From positions 3,038,001 through 3,102,000 of the forward strand of contig NZ_CP094526.1 in assembly GCF_029910095.1 (NCBI RefSeq): a stretch of 64,000 nucleotides of DNA, read 5' to 3'. The notes under the pieces are model-generated. The model was not told the DNA's origin. It ran no database searches and saw only the letters and a list, made by a program, of their open reading frames with translations. The stretch's first letter is position 1. Every line of letters starts with the position of its first letter. The DNA comes from Bradyrhizobium sp. ISRA464 (GTDB lineage Bacteria; Pseudomonadota; Alphaproteobacteria; Rhizobiales; Xanthobacteraceae). Made by a program: the position numbers and the translations under genes. Positions 33,449 to 43,039 of this stretch are shown here, piece after piece.

Positions 33449-34114
33449 ATGAGCGACCTGAAGCCGCTTCGCCTCGACATCGTCTCCGACGTCGTCTGCC
33501 CCTGGTGTTACATCGGCAAGCACCGCATCGAGGATGCGCTCAAGCTGGTGCCCGACGTTCCCGTCGAGGTGCACTGGCGGCCGTTCTTCCTCAACAACTG
33601 GGTGCCGCGCGAGGGCATCAGCCGCGAGGAGTATCTCACCGCCAAGTTCGGCTCGGTCGATGCGTACAAGGGCATTGCCGGCCGCGTGGTCGCGGCCGCA
33701 GGCGAGGAGGGGCTGAGCTATCACCCCGAGCTCGTCAAGCGCCAGCCCAACACGATCGATTGCCACCGCCTGATCCACTGGGCCGAGGCCAGGGGCAAGG
33801 CCGCCGAGATGAAGCAGCGGCTGATGGAATTGTATTTCCGCGACGGCGGCGATCTCACCGATACCAACGTGCTCGTGCAGGCGGCCGCCGATGTCGGGCT
33901 CGATGCCGATGACATCCGCAAGCGCCTTGCCACCGACGAGGACACAGAGCTCGTCACGGCGCAGGCGCAGGAAGCGTCCGACAAGGGCATTTCCGGCGTG
34001 CCGACGTTCGTGTTCGCGCAGAAATACGCCGTGTCCGGCGCCCAGCCGGCCGAGCAGCTCGCCCGCGCCATCCGCCAGGTCTCGGCCGAGATCAACGCCG
34101 AGGCGGCGGAGTAG
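33449..34114 (+). CDS. DsbA-family (FrnE/2-hydroxychromene-2-carboxylate isomerase-like) oxidoreductase
   Basis: 221-residue cytosolic thioredoxin-fold protein. Active-site C17-P-W-C20 in DVVCPWCYIGKHRIEDA, followed by a large helical insertion and the cis-proline loop GISGVPTFVFAQKY. This matches FrnE-type DsbA proteins, which exchange thiols or isomerise aromatic intermediates. No signal peptide, so it acts in the cytosol. The ATG at 33449 follows GAGGAGCC. A strong terminator (34131-34155) comes directly afterwards. Confidence 0.9.
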   Translation: MSDLKPLRLDIVSDVVCPWCYIGKHRIEDALKLVPDVPVEVHWRPFFLNNWVPREGISREEYLTAKFGSVDAYKGIAGRVVAAAGEEGLSYHPELVKRQPNTIDCHRLIHWAEARGKAAEMKQRLMELYFRDGGDLTDTNVLVQAAADVGLDADDIRKRLATDEDTELVTAQAQEASDKGISGVPTFVFAQKYAVSGAQPAEQLARAIRQVSAEINAEAAE

Positions 34115-34130
34115 ATTGCAGTCCTTCCTG

Positions 34131-34155
34131 AAAGCCCGGCTCGCGCCGGGCTTTT
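34131..34155 (+). terminator. Rho-independent terminator after the DsbA-like gene
   Basis: AAAGCCCGGC and GCCGGGCTTT form a perfect 10-bp stem with a 4-base loop, followed by TCGTTT. It lies 16 bases after the stop codon and 44 bases before the NIPSNAP start. Confidence 0.88.
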
Positions 34156-34198
34156 CGTTTGCATCAGGGATCAATCAGGAACAATCAAGGAGACCAGC

Positions 34199-34837
34199 AT
34201 GATCTATGAGCTGCGGACCTACACGGTGCGCCCGGGCGCCGTCGGCGACATGGTCAAGTTCGCGAGTACGCTGTCGCGCAACATCCGCGGCGATAATTTC
34301 GGCAAGCTCGAAGGCTACTGGATCACCGAGATCGGCCCGCTCAACCAGGTCATGCACATGTGGAGCTACGCCGATCTCAACGAACGAACCCGGCTGCGCG
34401 GCGAGCTCGCCAAGAACCCGCGCTGGACCGGCGAGTACATTCCGGCGATCCGGCCGCTGCTGGTGCGCCAGGAGGTCCGCCTGCTCAACGCGATCATTCC
34501 GCCGATCGCGCCGGCCGCGTCAGGCAACGTCTACGAATTTCGCAACTACCGCGCCAAGCCGCTCGGCGCCGCCAAGCAATGGCTCGACCTGGTGAAGGGC
34601 GTGCTGCCGGCGCGCGAGAAATACTCCAAGATCGTCGGCCTCTGGCAGACCGAGACCGGGCAGCCCAACGAAGTCTGCCACATCTGGGCCTATCCCAGCC
34701 TCAACGCCCGCGCCGAGGCGCGTGCCAATGCGATGAAGGATCCGGCGTGGCTGGAATTCCTGAGCAAGGGCACGCTGCTGCTGGAAGAGATGCACTCCAC
34801 CATCATGCTGCCCGCGCCGCACTCGCCGTTGCAGTGA
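34199..34837 (+). CDS. NIPSNAP-family protein
   Basis: 212-residue protein with two ferredoxin-like NIPSNAP repeats. The first begins MIYELRTYTVRPGAVGDMVK and includes NQVMHMWSYADLNERTRLRG; the second begins VYEFRNYRAKPLGAAKQWLD and includes NEVCHIWAYPSLNARAEARA. The family is a dimeric alpha/beta barrel fold of unclear function. AAGGAG lies 9 bases before the ATG. It is transcribed from its own promoter after the terminator at 34131. Confidence 0.88.
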   Translation: MIYELRTYTVRPGAVGDMVKFASTLSRNIRGDNFGKLEGYWITEIGPLNQVMHMWSYADLNERTRLRGELAKNPRWTGEYIPAIRPLLVRQEVRLLNAIIPPIAPAASGNVYEFRNYRAKPLGAAKQWLDLVKGVLPAREKYSKIVGLWQTETGQPNEVCHIWAYPSLNARAEARANAMKDPAWLEFLSKGTLLLEEMHSTIMLPAPHSPLQ

Positions 34838-35176
34838 GGAGGGCGGTGTTCGCCGCCGCGGCGAGCCGTGTTTTCTGGACGCTTCACCGTGCACAACCTG
34901 AAAATTGCGGTCGCCATCGACGCACACTCGCTGGGAAACAAGGACAGGCAAAAAGCCTCACCCGATGTTTCCACCGGATGAGGCTTTCCAAGGGCATGCG
35001 CCGTGCTGAGAACCAGCGCGCTAGCAATGCTAGTAGGGCCGGCTGACACCGACCTGACGGCGGCAGCTATTTGTTTCTTGCTGTGTCTGCATGGCTACGA
35101 AAGGGTAAATCGCTCGCGGCGGCGAATTGGCGAGCTGGTCCTTGTTATGCGGCAGCAGGCTCGCGCCGGTTGCTTC
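34838..35176. other. Non-coding gap with a bidirectional terminator
   Basis: 339 bp without a convincing gene between the convergent NIPSNAP and TPR genes. The main feature is the hairpin at 34952-34987. Short open frames here look like chance. Confidence 0.6.
34952..34987. terminator. Terminator hairpin
   Basis: AAAGCCTCACCCG and CGGATGAGGCTTT form a 13-bp stem with a single G-T type mismatch and a 10-base loop. It has A/T runs on both outer sides, so it may act for both strands. Confidence 0.75.
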
Positions 35177-36040
35177 CTATCGCACGCCATACCGCGTGAA
35201 CTCGTTGCCTATGGTGCCGCGGATTGCCTTTGCCGCGGAGATATCGGCATCGCCGCCGGCCTTGTTGCCCTGTTTGAGCTCGGCAAGCCCGCGCCCATAG
35301 AGCGCGCTCGCCAGCTTCGGGTCCAACCGGAGTGCAGAATTGTAATCATCGATAGCCGCTGACATCTGGCCCATCTTCAGGTGGACCAGGCCGCGCGAGT
35401 CATACGTCGCCGCGTTGCCGGAATCCAACTGAAGCGCCTTGTTGCAATCCTCCAGCGCCGTGTTCAACGCTCCAAGCACGGCTCGGGTCCAGCAGCGTCC
35501 GTTCCACACGCCTGCCAAATTGGGCTCGAGGCGAATTGCTTCATCATAATCCCGCCCCGCGCGATCGTACTCGTGCTTCTGCAAGTGGGCTTCTGCGCGG
35601 TTGGCGAAGGCTTCGCCGTAGTTGGAGTTGAGCTTGATCGCCTGGTCGAAAGCACCGATGGCGAGATCGTATTCGCCTTTCCTGAGGAGGGCCACGCCGC
35701 GATTGTTGAACGGCTTGACGTATTTTGGATTGAGCTTGATTGAGCTATCAAAGTCCCGGATGGCGCGATCATAGTCATGCTCTGCGGCATAGGCATTGCC
35801 ACGATTGTTGTATGCGACAGCCAAGCCAGTCGTCGTCATGTCCTCGCTCGCATCGATGAGCGCCGTGCAACCATTGATGCGAGCTTCAAACGGCGTGCGG
35901 TTCAGCCCGTTGCAGAGCTCAATATTCCGAAGATAGCCTTCTTTCTTCGTATCTTGCGCCAATGCCGGTGACGCGAGCAGCAGCACGACGAGGAGCGGCG
36001 CCAGGCCGTCGATAGCCCCGGTGACTGCACGAATTTCCAT
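35177..36040 (-). CDS. Exported TPR-repeat protein
   Basis: 287-residue periplasmic or surface protein. A signal peptide is seen at residues 1-29 (GLAPLLVVLLLASPALAQ). Five to six tetratricopeptide repeats follow, with consensus blocks such as AYNNRGNAYAAEHDYDRAIR, AFDQAIKLNSNYGEAFANRA and DYDEAIRLEPNLAGVWNGRC, ending ALYGRGLAELKQGNKAGGDA. TPRs bind partner proteins. The ATG at 36040 gives a good signal peptide. It follows the FecR-domain gene by 74 bp on the same strand and probably shares its transcript. Confidence 0.85.
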   Translation of the reverse strand: MEIRAVTGAIDGLAPLLVVLLLASPALAQDTKKEGYLRNIELCNGLNRTPFEARINGCTALIDASEDMTTTGLAVAYNNRGNAYAAEHDYDRAIRDFDSSIKLNPKYVKPFNNRGVALLRKGEYDLAIGAFDQAIKLNSNYGEAFANRAEAHLQKHEYDRAGRDYDEAIRLEPNLAGVWNGRCWTRAVLGALNTALEDCNKALQLDSGNAATYDSRGLVHLKMGQMSAAIDDYNSALRLDPKLASALYGRGLAELKQGNKAGGDADISAAKAIRGTIGNEFTRYGVR

Positions 36041-36114
36041 ATCAGGCTTCCCGATTTTGCAATGTGCGGCCGCTGATGTCCGCAAGTCGCCGATCTGTGG
36101 CGAAGCCCTAATCT

Positions 36115-36771
36115 TCAGCACCCTCGACAGATGTGGGGATTGAACGTGTGGTCGACCTTTTGCTCAGGTGGCTGCGTCGCGGGTGCCTTGAGCTTTTTCA
36201 CAATCTTGGTTTTGCCCTCTTCAATGAGCGTTGCGAATTTGACGGTTCCATCATCCGATATTTCGATGTGCGGCGTGGTGCCGCGAATTCCCATCGTCGC
36301 GACAGGCGTGTCGATCTTCATGTCGCCGGTCTTTGCGATATTGCCGGCAACGAAGGTGAACGTGCCCTTTGTCAGGGTGAGCAGGCTCGAATTGGACTTT
36401 CCGTGTGGGGCGTAGACGAACTCGGTCAAGGCCATGCGGGCGTTGCGCGACAGGTTGAACGAGGTGCCGTCAGCAAAGTTGATCCCGACCCGCCCATCGG
36501 CTCCGGTCAGGACCACGTCGCCCAAATAGACGAGATCGCCAACCTTGGTCTGGGAAGCTTGACCGGACACATTCGCCTGAACGACGACGGCATTCACATG
36601 CTCGATCGTGACCGAACCGGTTACAGTGACGACTTTTCCAACGGGCGTTGACGAAGAGTCCTGAGCGGCGGGTTGGGCTGAATCGGCCTGTGCCTGCGCT
36701 GGAGCAGGCGCCAGACTTGCCAGCGCCAAAACAAAACTTGCTGCCAATACGCCCATCAAATGTATGCGCAT
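36115..36771 (-). CDS. Secreted FecR-domain protein
   Basis: 218-residue exported protein with a signal peptide (residues 1-28, ending APAQAQA). A FecR-type beta domain starts at GKVVTVTGSVTIEHVNA and includes TGADGRVGINFADGTSFNLS, TLTKGTFTFVAGNIAKTGDM and DTPVATMGIRGTTPHIEISD. It ends with a Lys-rich stretch and HICRGC. The closest sequence in the window is the N-terminal domain of the giant protein encoded divergently at 37175, so it is a free-standing paralogue of that domain. No FecI-type sigma factor lies nearby, so a FecI/FecR signalling role is unlikely. Confidence 0.85.
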   Translation of the reverse strand: MRIHLMGVLAASFVLALASLAPAPAQAQADSAQPAAQDSSSTPVGKVVTVTGSVTIEHVNAVVVQANVSGQASQTKVGDLVYLGDVVLTGADGRVGINFADGTSFNLSRNARMALTEFVYAPHGKSNSSLLTLTKGTFTFVAGNIAKTGDMKIDTPVATMGIRGTTPHIEISDDGTVKFATLIEEGKTKIVKKLKAPATQPPEQKVDHTFNPHICRGC

Positions 36772-37174
36772 GATCCCCTCCTTCTTGAGAAGACCTTATT
36801 GTGTGGTGCTCGATGATGATTGGTCTTCGAGCCAAATAACTTTGACGTCAAAAAAGGTGCTTTAGCCAAGCTCACCCAAGAGCCGGGCGTCGCACAATTA
36901 ACAAGTAGACATTTCGTCGCTAAACTATACTATAAGTTTTATGGGACCGCACTTGCAACGGTACGACAGCAATACTGTCGGATCGGCGAAGGCGTCCCCG
37001 ATTTTTTGGGAATTAATTCACTGTAGTAATTGAGTTCAATCAGGACATTTCGGCGGGCAGGCCCAAGGCTGCCAGCGCCAAGATATTTTGACTGCGTGGC
37101 GTGGGCAAGCCAGAGCAAAAAGATTGCGGCACCGCGCCGAGCCTGAGCTACTGAGCAGGCGAGGTCGAAAGCCT
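36772..37174. promoter_or_regulatory. AT-rich divergent promoter region of the FecR/giant-protein locus
   Basis: 403 bp clearly lower in GC than the rest of the window. It contains AAACTATACTATAAG around 36921, which could include a -10 element, and a perfect inverted repeat CGACAG-N5-CTGTCG at 36964-36980. No gene is supported here. It must hold promoters for the leftward FecR-TPR unit and the rightward giant gene. Confidence 0.55.
36964..36980. promoter_or_regulatory. Palindrome CGACAG-N5-CTGTCG
   Basis: A perfect 6-bp inverted repeat with a 5-base centre in the divergent promoter region, about 195 bp before the giant gene. Size and placement fit a regulator site; the protein is unknown. 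Confidence 0.45.
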
Positions 37175-40100
37175 ATGTTTGTTGCGTCTGGCGTGGAGTT
37201 CGGGGACGCGAGCACGGCCGCATTGGGCCAGCTTCCCCCGGTATTGGGCAATGTCATCGGTAACATTGAGACGGCGATCGGCCGCGCCACCATCAGGCGT
37301 GCGGGCGACATTCCCGTTCAAGCTATGGCTGGCGAGCCCGTTTGTCCGGGTGACGTCATCGAGACCGCGACCGACGGACGGATCGAAATCCGCTTCGTTG
37401 ATGGCACCGTGTTCAACCTGTCTCACGACGCCGCCGTGGTGCTGGGCGATTTCGCGCGCGACACCAACGGTACCTTGCGGTCGGCCCTGTTTACAGTGAC
37501 CAGAGGCGCCTTCGCTTTCGCTGCGGGCGAACTGGCGAAAGCCGGCTCGCTGACCGTGGACACGCCCATTGGCAGTATTCGCAGCCGGAGCCAGGCCAGC
37601 GGTTTCGGCTTGCTGTCGCTCGCGACGTTGATCTTCTCATTCGCAACGGAAGCCCAGGCCGCGGACCCGAACGTCACATTCCTGGATGACGACAGCGTCA
37701 CGTACAAGGACCTGCATCACGGCGCCTTCGAACTCGTAACCAAGGAGGCAATCCCGCGACACCTCGTTGTTGAGGATCCCGGTGAGACGGTGGTCTTGAG
37801 CAGGACAGGGTCTTCGGTCGGCGTGAACACTGTTGCGAATACGCCTGCTCAAATGCAGTTGCTGCAGATCGCCCAACAGGACGCGCTGGCCAACTACGCG
37901 AAAGGATGGGGAATCGGCTCCGGCGCATCTCCTTTTCCCAATCCGCAGGATTTGCTGCAGCCGATCAAATACGTTGAGCCTGATCCTGCCCCGCCGCAAA
38001 ATCAGCTTCCTCCGTTGGAAAACGCGGTCCTCAAGCTCCCGGATATCCTCCCTCTCACGCTGAATCTGGGAGCGCTGCCGGCCGAAAACGATACGGTGGT
38101 ATTTGATACGTTTGCCGCGACAAGCGGGGCGTTCTCCGCCGGCAATACCAATGGTTTTACACCAGTGTTCGGCATCAGCGGGGGCATTGCAGGCAACACG
38201 GTGCTGGGCGGGGTGACATACAACGAGTCGGAGACCGGCGCGTTCGGCACATTTTACCTGAACAGCGCAAGCGGCGCCTACACGTTCGTTCCGAACAACG
38301 ACGCAATCAATGCACTGAAGTCCAACACGGTTCAAACCTTCGTCATCACGCTATCGGCGGGCTCGTTCTCGACCGAGCAGGCCTTCAACATCACCATCGT
38401 CGGCGTCAACGACGCTTCGATCATTTCCGGCGCCACGACGGGTTCGGTGGTGGCAGCCGTCGGCGTCACCAGTGCCTCGCCCGGCCTGCTGATCGCGACC
38501 GGCCTGCTCACCGATACCGACGTCGACGATCCGGCCAACACCTTTACGGCGGTCAATTCGCCGATCAGAAGCGCCGGCGGCTACGGCACGTTCACGATCA
38601 CGACGGACGGCGTGTGGACTTACACGCTCGACGACGCCAACAGCGCGGTGCAGGCGCTCGGGGTCGGCGGCACGCTGACCGACAATTTCACGGTGACGAC
38701 GATAGGCGGCACCCCGCAGGTGGTGACGATCACCGTCCACGGCCCGCTGATTGGGGTGACGGGAACGGGTCCGGCGCTGACGCTGAGCGAGGCGCATCTG
38801 ACGGCAACGGCGCTCGACGACAACATCGCCGGCTCGGCGCCGGATGCTGTGCTGACGACGATTTCAGGCGACTTCTCGACCGCGTTCGCCTCGGCTCTCA
38901 GCGCCGATGGCGCCACCATCGGCTATGCGCTGACGATCGTCGGCGGCAACGGCATCGCATCGGGCCTGATCGACTCGCATACCGGCCTGGCCGACGTGCT
39001 GGTTCTGAACGGGAGCACCATCGAAGGCCGTGTCGGCACCACCGGCGGCACGCTGGCGTTCACCATCACCGTCGATCCGGCGACGGGGCTTGTGACCTTC
39101 ACCGAGTATCGTGCGGTGACCCAGCCCTTCGGCGGCAATCCGGACACCGGGGAAGGCATGTCGCTGACACCGGGGATTTTGGATCTTGTCGCGACGGTCA
39201 CGGAGAAGGACGATGCCTTCCAGACCGCGAACCTCGACCTTGGCGGTCGGCTCACCATCACCGACGACGGTCCGAGCATCGGGGCGACCGGAACGGCTCC
39301 GTCGCTGACGCTGAGCGAGACGCATCTGACCGCGACGGCGCTAGACGACAACACCGCGGGCTCGGCGCCGAACGCGGCGCTGACCACGACGTCAGCCGAC
39401 TTCGCGACCGCATTCACTTCGGTTCAAGGCGCCGATGGCGCCTCCATCCGCTATGCGCTGGCGATCACCGGTGGCGACGGCACCGCGTCGGGCCTGATCG
39501 ACTCGCATACCGGCCTGGCCGACGTGCTGGTTCTGAACGGCAACACCATCGAAGGCCATGTCGGCACCACCGGCGGCACGCTGGCGTTCACCATCACGGT
39601 TGATCCGGCGACGGGGCTTGTGACCTTCACCGAGTATCGCGCGGTGACCCAGCCCTTCGGAACCAATCCGGACAGCGGGGAAGGCGTGTCGCTGACACCA
39701 GGGATCGTCGACCTGGTCGCGACCATCACCGACAGGGACGGCGACGTCCAGACGGCGAGCCTTGATCTTGGCCAGCAGCTGACCATCACCGACGACGGTC
39801 CGAGCATCAGGACGACGGGAACGGGTCCGTCGCTGACGCTGAGCGAGACCCATCTGACCGCGACGGCGCTGGACGACAATATCGCCGGTTCGGCGCCGAA
39901 CGCCGCATTGACCACGACGTCGGGCGACTTCTCGACCGCGTTCATCTCGGTTCAAGGCGCCGATGGCGCCACCATCCGCTATGCGCTGGCGATCACCGGC
40001 GGCAACGGCACCGCGTCGGGCCTGATCGACTCGCACACCGGCCTGGCCGACGTGCTGGTTCTGAGCGGCAACACCATCGAAGGCCATGTCGGCACCACCG

Positions 40101-43006
40101 GCGGCACGCTGGCGTTCACCATCACCGTCGATCCGGCGACCGGGCTCGTGACCTTCACCGAGTATCGTGCGGTGACCCAGCCCTTCGGCACCAGCCCTGA
40201 CACCGGGGAAGGCGTGTCGCTGACACCGGGAATTGTCGACCTGGTTGCGACGATCACCGACACGGACGGTGACTTCCAGACGGCGAGCCTTGATCTCGGC
40301 ATGCAGCTCACCATCACGGACGACGGTCCGACGATTGGCGGGTTCGAGCAAGCGTTCGTCGCCGCTCAGAACAATCAGGTCGTCAATGGTACCTACAATC
40401 TCAATTTCGGCGCGGACGGCGACGCCGCGATGCTCGTTGCGGTCAGCGACGGCGCGGTCGGCAGCACCGGATACAATCTCGCCACGTCAAGCCTGGGCGG
40501 CGGAATCACCTCGGTGCACGTGACCGGGAATGGCGACGATTACACCTTCTACTATTCGACCCACGCCGTAGGCGGTGGTGTCGAACTGGACGCTTACCTG
40601 ACGGATGTCAACGGCACGCTGAGCAATCCGTACTTTACGCTGCTGATCAATCCAAACGGGACGTACACCTTTGACGTCGAGAACGTCGGGCTCCTGAAGC
40701 AGGTCACCGTGGCCGGCTCCGATTTCGGCGCCTCCGGCGGCGGCACGCCGTCACTCACTGCTCCGGACGGAAACCTCGTCATCACCGGCTCTGACAGCGG
40801 CGGTAATCCCCTTGACGTCAAGGCGTCGAGCAACGGCATTGCGGTCGGTGATACCGGGCTGCAAATGGATCCCAACGAGGATTTGCATCTCGCCTTCGCG
40901 CAGCAGCAATCGCAGGTCAGCTTCATTCTGACCCAGTGGCAAGGCAACGGCACGGCAGATGTCATCTTCAGGATCCTTGACGGCAGCAACGACATCCACG
41001 ACTTCAACATCAATATTCCGAAGCCCGCGGGCGGCAGCGCCAACATCGTGGTGCAACAAACGTCGAATGCCGCGCTGGTGGGCACCCACACGTTCGATAG
41101 CGCGACCTTGACCTATACGCTCTACGTTGGGCAGACGTTCAACCAAATCCAGGTCGACTACGATCAAGCGACAACCGGGAATGCGACCTTCACCGTCAAC
41201 AATATCACCTACGACGAAGAGACGACGATCCCGAGCACCGATCTGTTGTTCAACGTCTCGGCAGTCGATGCTGACGGCGATTCGGCCACGACCAGCCTGC
41301 AGGTCAATCTCCAGGGCAGCACGACCGGGGCGCCCGCTCTCGCATCGACGAGCACGTCGAGCAGCAATGTGCCGATTGGCGGCAGCGGCACGGGCGCGAC
41401 GACCATCACTTCCAGCGCCACCACCGGCACGGCGACCGTGATCGCCAGCGCCACGCCTAGCACGTCCACAGGTACCAATGTCGATACTGCGCCCGACGTC
41501 CTCACAGCGGTCAGCGCGCCGACGAAAGGCGGTCGTGGCTATCGCTCTGTCCCGACAACGGCGACCACTGCGTCGGTCCCCACGACCGCCAATCACGGCG
41601 CGGCAAGCGCGCTCACCGGCCGCGACGCGCTGACCGACGTCCTCGGCGGACTTGGTGCGGTGCTGCTGACAGGCGCAAACGCAAGCCACGCATTCGCCAA
41701 ATCGTCCCCGGCAGGTTCCGACCTGACCTGGTTCGTATCCGGGTCCGACAAGATCGATCTGACGGCTTTCGGCCCGTTCGCCTCCGCTCTGTTGGCCTTG
41801 ACGCCCACAAGCACGAGCGTCCCGGCGCATACCATCGCCTGGCGCTACGACAGCGCGACGAACCAGGCGATTGTGTACGTCAATCCGACCGATCACACCC
41901 TGAGCATTGGCGATTCCAGCCTCGTGGCAATCCATCTGCCGGGTGTGGCAAACGTGCACTTGTCCGATTTCGTGCTCGCGACGACAACGGCGACCCACGA
42001 CGACGCGACGATCGCCCTCGTCGATGCATCCGATGCGACTGCGCTCACGCCGGCAAGCAGCGACGCTTCGTCCGACGCGAAGGCGCATCACGGCTTCGAT
42101 GCCACGCGGGATGCGATCGACGATGGCAAATCTGCCAGCTTTACCCACGGCGGGACGCTGGCTAGCGTCGATGACGCCGCGACAAGTCTGCCCAGCGGAC
42201 TGTCGCTCGAGCTGCCACACGTTGCCATGATGGCACTGACGCAGGCGAGCTTCGTGTTTGATCAGGTGCCGATGTTCGACAGCGCCAATGCGATGACAAT
42301 CGATCACGGAGCCGTGCCGCATGGTGCGGCAGCGGAGAGCGGCAACTGGCTCGCGTCATCCGGGAACGATTGGAAGGACGATTCAGACACGCTCTCGAAG
42401 AACCAAGATCACGGGGTGTCGCCCGCGAACAACGCGGGGGCCACGAATGCCGGCAACGGTAATGGCAACGGCAATCACTCGACTGCAAGCGATACAGGCG
42501 AACAGGCTGCGTCCACGCATGGTGCTAGCGCGCATGACGATGGAGCATCCCCTCCGGGGCAGGCCAAGTCCGGGGACTCTGTCGGCACGCCCTGGAACGC
42601 ATTTCATTTCAAGGACAACATTTCGGGGGCCGATGGGTCGGACGTCAATGACGCTGCAAACGATAACCCGGCGTCGAAGGGCCATCACGACGACGCTGCG
42701 GTGACTCAGGGATCGCAGGCGACTTTGGTGGGAGGCGAGACCTCCGGTACGTCTGGCGACTCATTTACTTTCAAGGACTGGAATTCCAGCCCCAAAGGTT
42801 CGGCCGCCACCGACCTCGCAGAGCTCAATCAAACTCCAGCAGTCTCCAATGGTCTCAAAGGCACCAACGTGCCCCCGGGATCAGACGGAGCGCAAGCCGT
42901 TGGCCTGTCTTCGCACGAGTTGCATCCCGGTGACTATTTCAATGGTGTTCCAGGCCAGGGAGAAAACGCCCACGTGATCCACGCGCTGCACGACCTGATC
43001 GTGTGA
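37175..43006 (+). CDS. Giant FecR/VCBS repeat surface protein, probable type I secretion substrate
   Basis: 1943 residues. Order: a FecR-like domain (about 30-155; TDGRIEIRFVDGTVFNLS, TVTRGAFAFAAGELAKAGSL, DTPIGSIRS); a spacer; two VCBS-like beta domains (about 330-525; GAFGTFYLNSASGAYTFVPN, GYGTFTITTDGVWTYTLDDA); three tandem 176-residue units (bases 38756-40339); a further repeat-type region; a serralysin-like tail with GSDKIDLTAFGPF and SLVAIHLPGVANVHLSDFVL; and a His/Asp/Gly-rich low-complexity end. No classical signal peptide, consistent with type I secretion, although no transporter genes are in the window. The ATG at 37175 is preferred over a TTG at 37088. Likely an adhesin or biofilm protein; this is inferred from architecture. 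Confidence 0.85.
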   Translation: MFVASGVEFGDASTAALGQLPPVLGNVIGNIETAIGRATIRRAGDIPVQAMAGEPVCPGDVIETATDGRIEIRFVDGTVFNLSHDAAVVLGDFARDTNGTLRSALFTVTRGAFAFAAGELAKAGSLTVDTPIGSIRSRSQASGFGLLSLATLIFSFATEAQAADPNVTFLDDDSVTYKDLHHGAFELVTKEAIPRHLVVEDPGETVVLSRTGSSVGVNTVANTPAQMQLLQIAQQDALANYAKGWGIGSGASPFPNPQDLLQPIKYVEPDPAPPQNQLPPLENAVLKLPDILPLTLNLGALPAENDTVVFDTFAATSGAFSAGNTNGFTPVFGISGGIAGNTVLGGVTYNESETGAFGTFYLNSASGAYTFVPNNDAINALKSNTVQTFVITLSAGSFSTEQAFNITIVGVNDASIISGATTGSVVAAVGVTSASPGLLIATGLLTDTDVDDPANTFTAVNSPIRSAGGYGTFTITTDGVWTYTLDDANSAVQALGVGGTLTDNFTVTTIGGTPQVVTITVHGPLIGVTGTGPALTLSEAHLTATALDDNIAGSAPDAVLTTISGDFSTAFASALSADGATIGYALTIVGGNGIASGLIDSHTGLADVLVLNGSTIEGRVGTTGGTLAFTITVDPATGLVTFTEYRAVTQPFGGNPDTGEGMSLTPGILDLVATVTEKDDAFQTANLDLGGRLTITDDGPSIGATGTAPSLTLSETHLTATALDDNTAGSAPNAALTTTSADFATAFTSVQGADGASIRYALAITGGDGTASGLIDSHTGLADVLVLNGNTIEGHVGTTGGTLAFTITVDPATGLVTFTEYRAVTQPFGTNPDSGEGVSLTPGIVDLVATITDRDGDVQTASLDLGQQLTITDDGPSIRTTGTGPSLTLSETHLTATALDDNIAGSAPNAALTTTSGDFSTAFISVQGADGATIRYALAITGGNGTASGLIDSHTGLADVLVLSGNTIEGHVGTTGGTLAFTITVDPATGLVTFTEYRAVTQPFGTSPDTGEGVSLTPGIVDLVATITDTDGDFQTASLDLGMQLTITDDGPTIGGFEQAFVAAQNNQVVNGTYNLNFGADGDAAMLVAVSDGAVGSTGYNLATSSLGGGITSVHVTGNGDDYTFYYSTHAVGGGVELDAYLTDVNGTLSNPYFTLLINPNGTYTFDVENVGLLKQVTVAGSDFGASGGGTPSLTAPDGNLVITGSDSGGNPLDVKASSNGIAVGDTGLQMDPNEDLHLAFAQQQSQVSFILTQWQGNGTADVIFRILDGSNDIHDFNINIPKPAGGSANIVVQQTSNAALVGTHTFDSATLTYTLYVGQTFNQIQVDYDQATTGNATFTVNNITYDEETTIPSTDLLFNVSAVDADGDSATTSLQVNLQGSTTGAPALASTSTSSSNVPIGGSGTGATTITSSATTGTATVIASATPSTSTGTNVDTAPDVLTAVSAPTKGGRGYRSVPTTATTASVPTTANHGAASALTGRDALTDVLGGLGAVLLTGANASHAFAKSSPAGSDLTWFVSGSDKIDLTAFGPFASALLALTPTSTSVPAHTIAWRYDSATNQAIVYVNPTDHTLSIGDSSLVAIHLPGVANVHLSDFVLATTTATHDDATIALVDASDATALTPASSDASSDAKAHHGFDATRDAIDDGKSASFTHGGTLASVDDAATSLPSGLSLELPHVAMMALTQASFVFDQVPMFDSANAMTIDHGAVPHGAAAESGNWLASSGNDWKDDSDTLSKNQDHGVSPANNAGATNAGNGNGNGNHSTASDTGEQAASTHGASAHDDGASPPGQAKSGDSVGTPWNAFHFKDNISGADGSDVNDAANDNPASKGHHDDAAVTQGSQATLVGGETSGTSGDSFTFKDWNSSPKGSAATDLAELNQTPAVSNGLKGTNVPPGSDGAQAVGLSSHELHPGDYFNGVPGQGENAHVIHALHDLIV
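38756..40339 (+). repeat. Three tandem 528-bp coding repeats in the giant surface gene
   Basis: Units start at 38756, 39284 and 39812, exactly 528 bp (176 codons) apart. Each begins with a TGxxPxLTLSExHLTATALDD-type sequence and contains SGLIDSHTGLADVLVL, FTITVDPATGLVTFTEYRAV and LTITDDGPSI. Units 2 and 3 are more alike than unit 1. The repeats resemble DUF5801/T1SS-143-type domains of large secreted proteins. Confidence 0.92.
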
Positions 43007-43039
43007 CCTCGCCGGCGCCAGAATCCGAGAGGCTGCGGA

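Noticed and set aside
36115..36771. FecI/FecR-type iron signalling system
   Set aside because: No FecI-type sigma factor or TonB receptor gene is nearby, and the FecR-like protein has a cleavable export signal rather than a cytoplasmic regulator part.
38756..40339. CRISPR array or phage tail repeats
   Set aside because: The repeats are 528 bp long, in frame and protein-coding; no short direct repeats with unique spacers exist anywhere in the window.
40751..42322. Leftward open frame of over 500 codons inside the giant surface gene
   Set aside because: Antisense shadow of a low-complexity coding region; repetitive Arg/Cys/Gly sequence without motifs.
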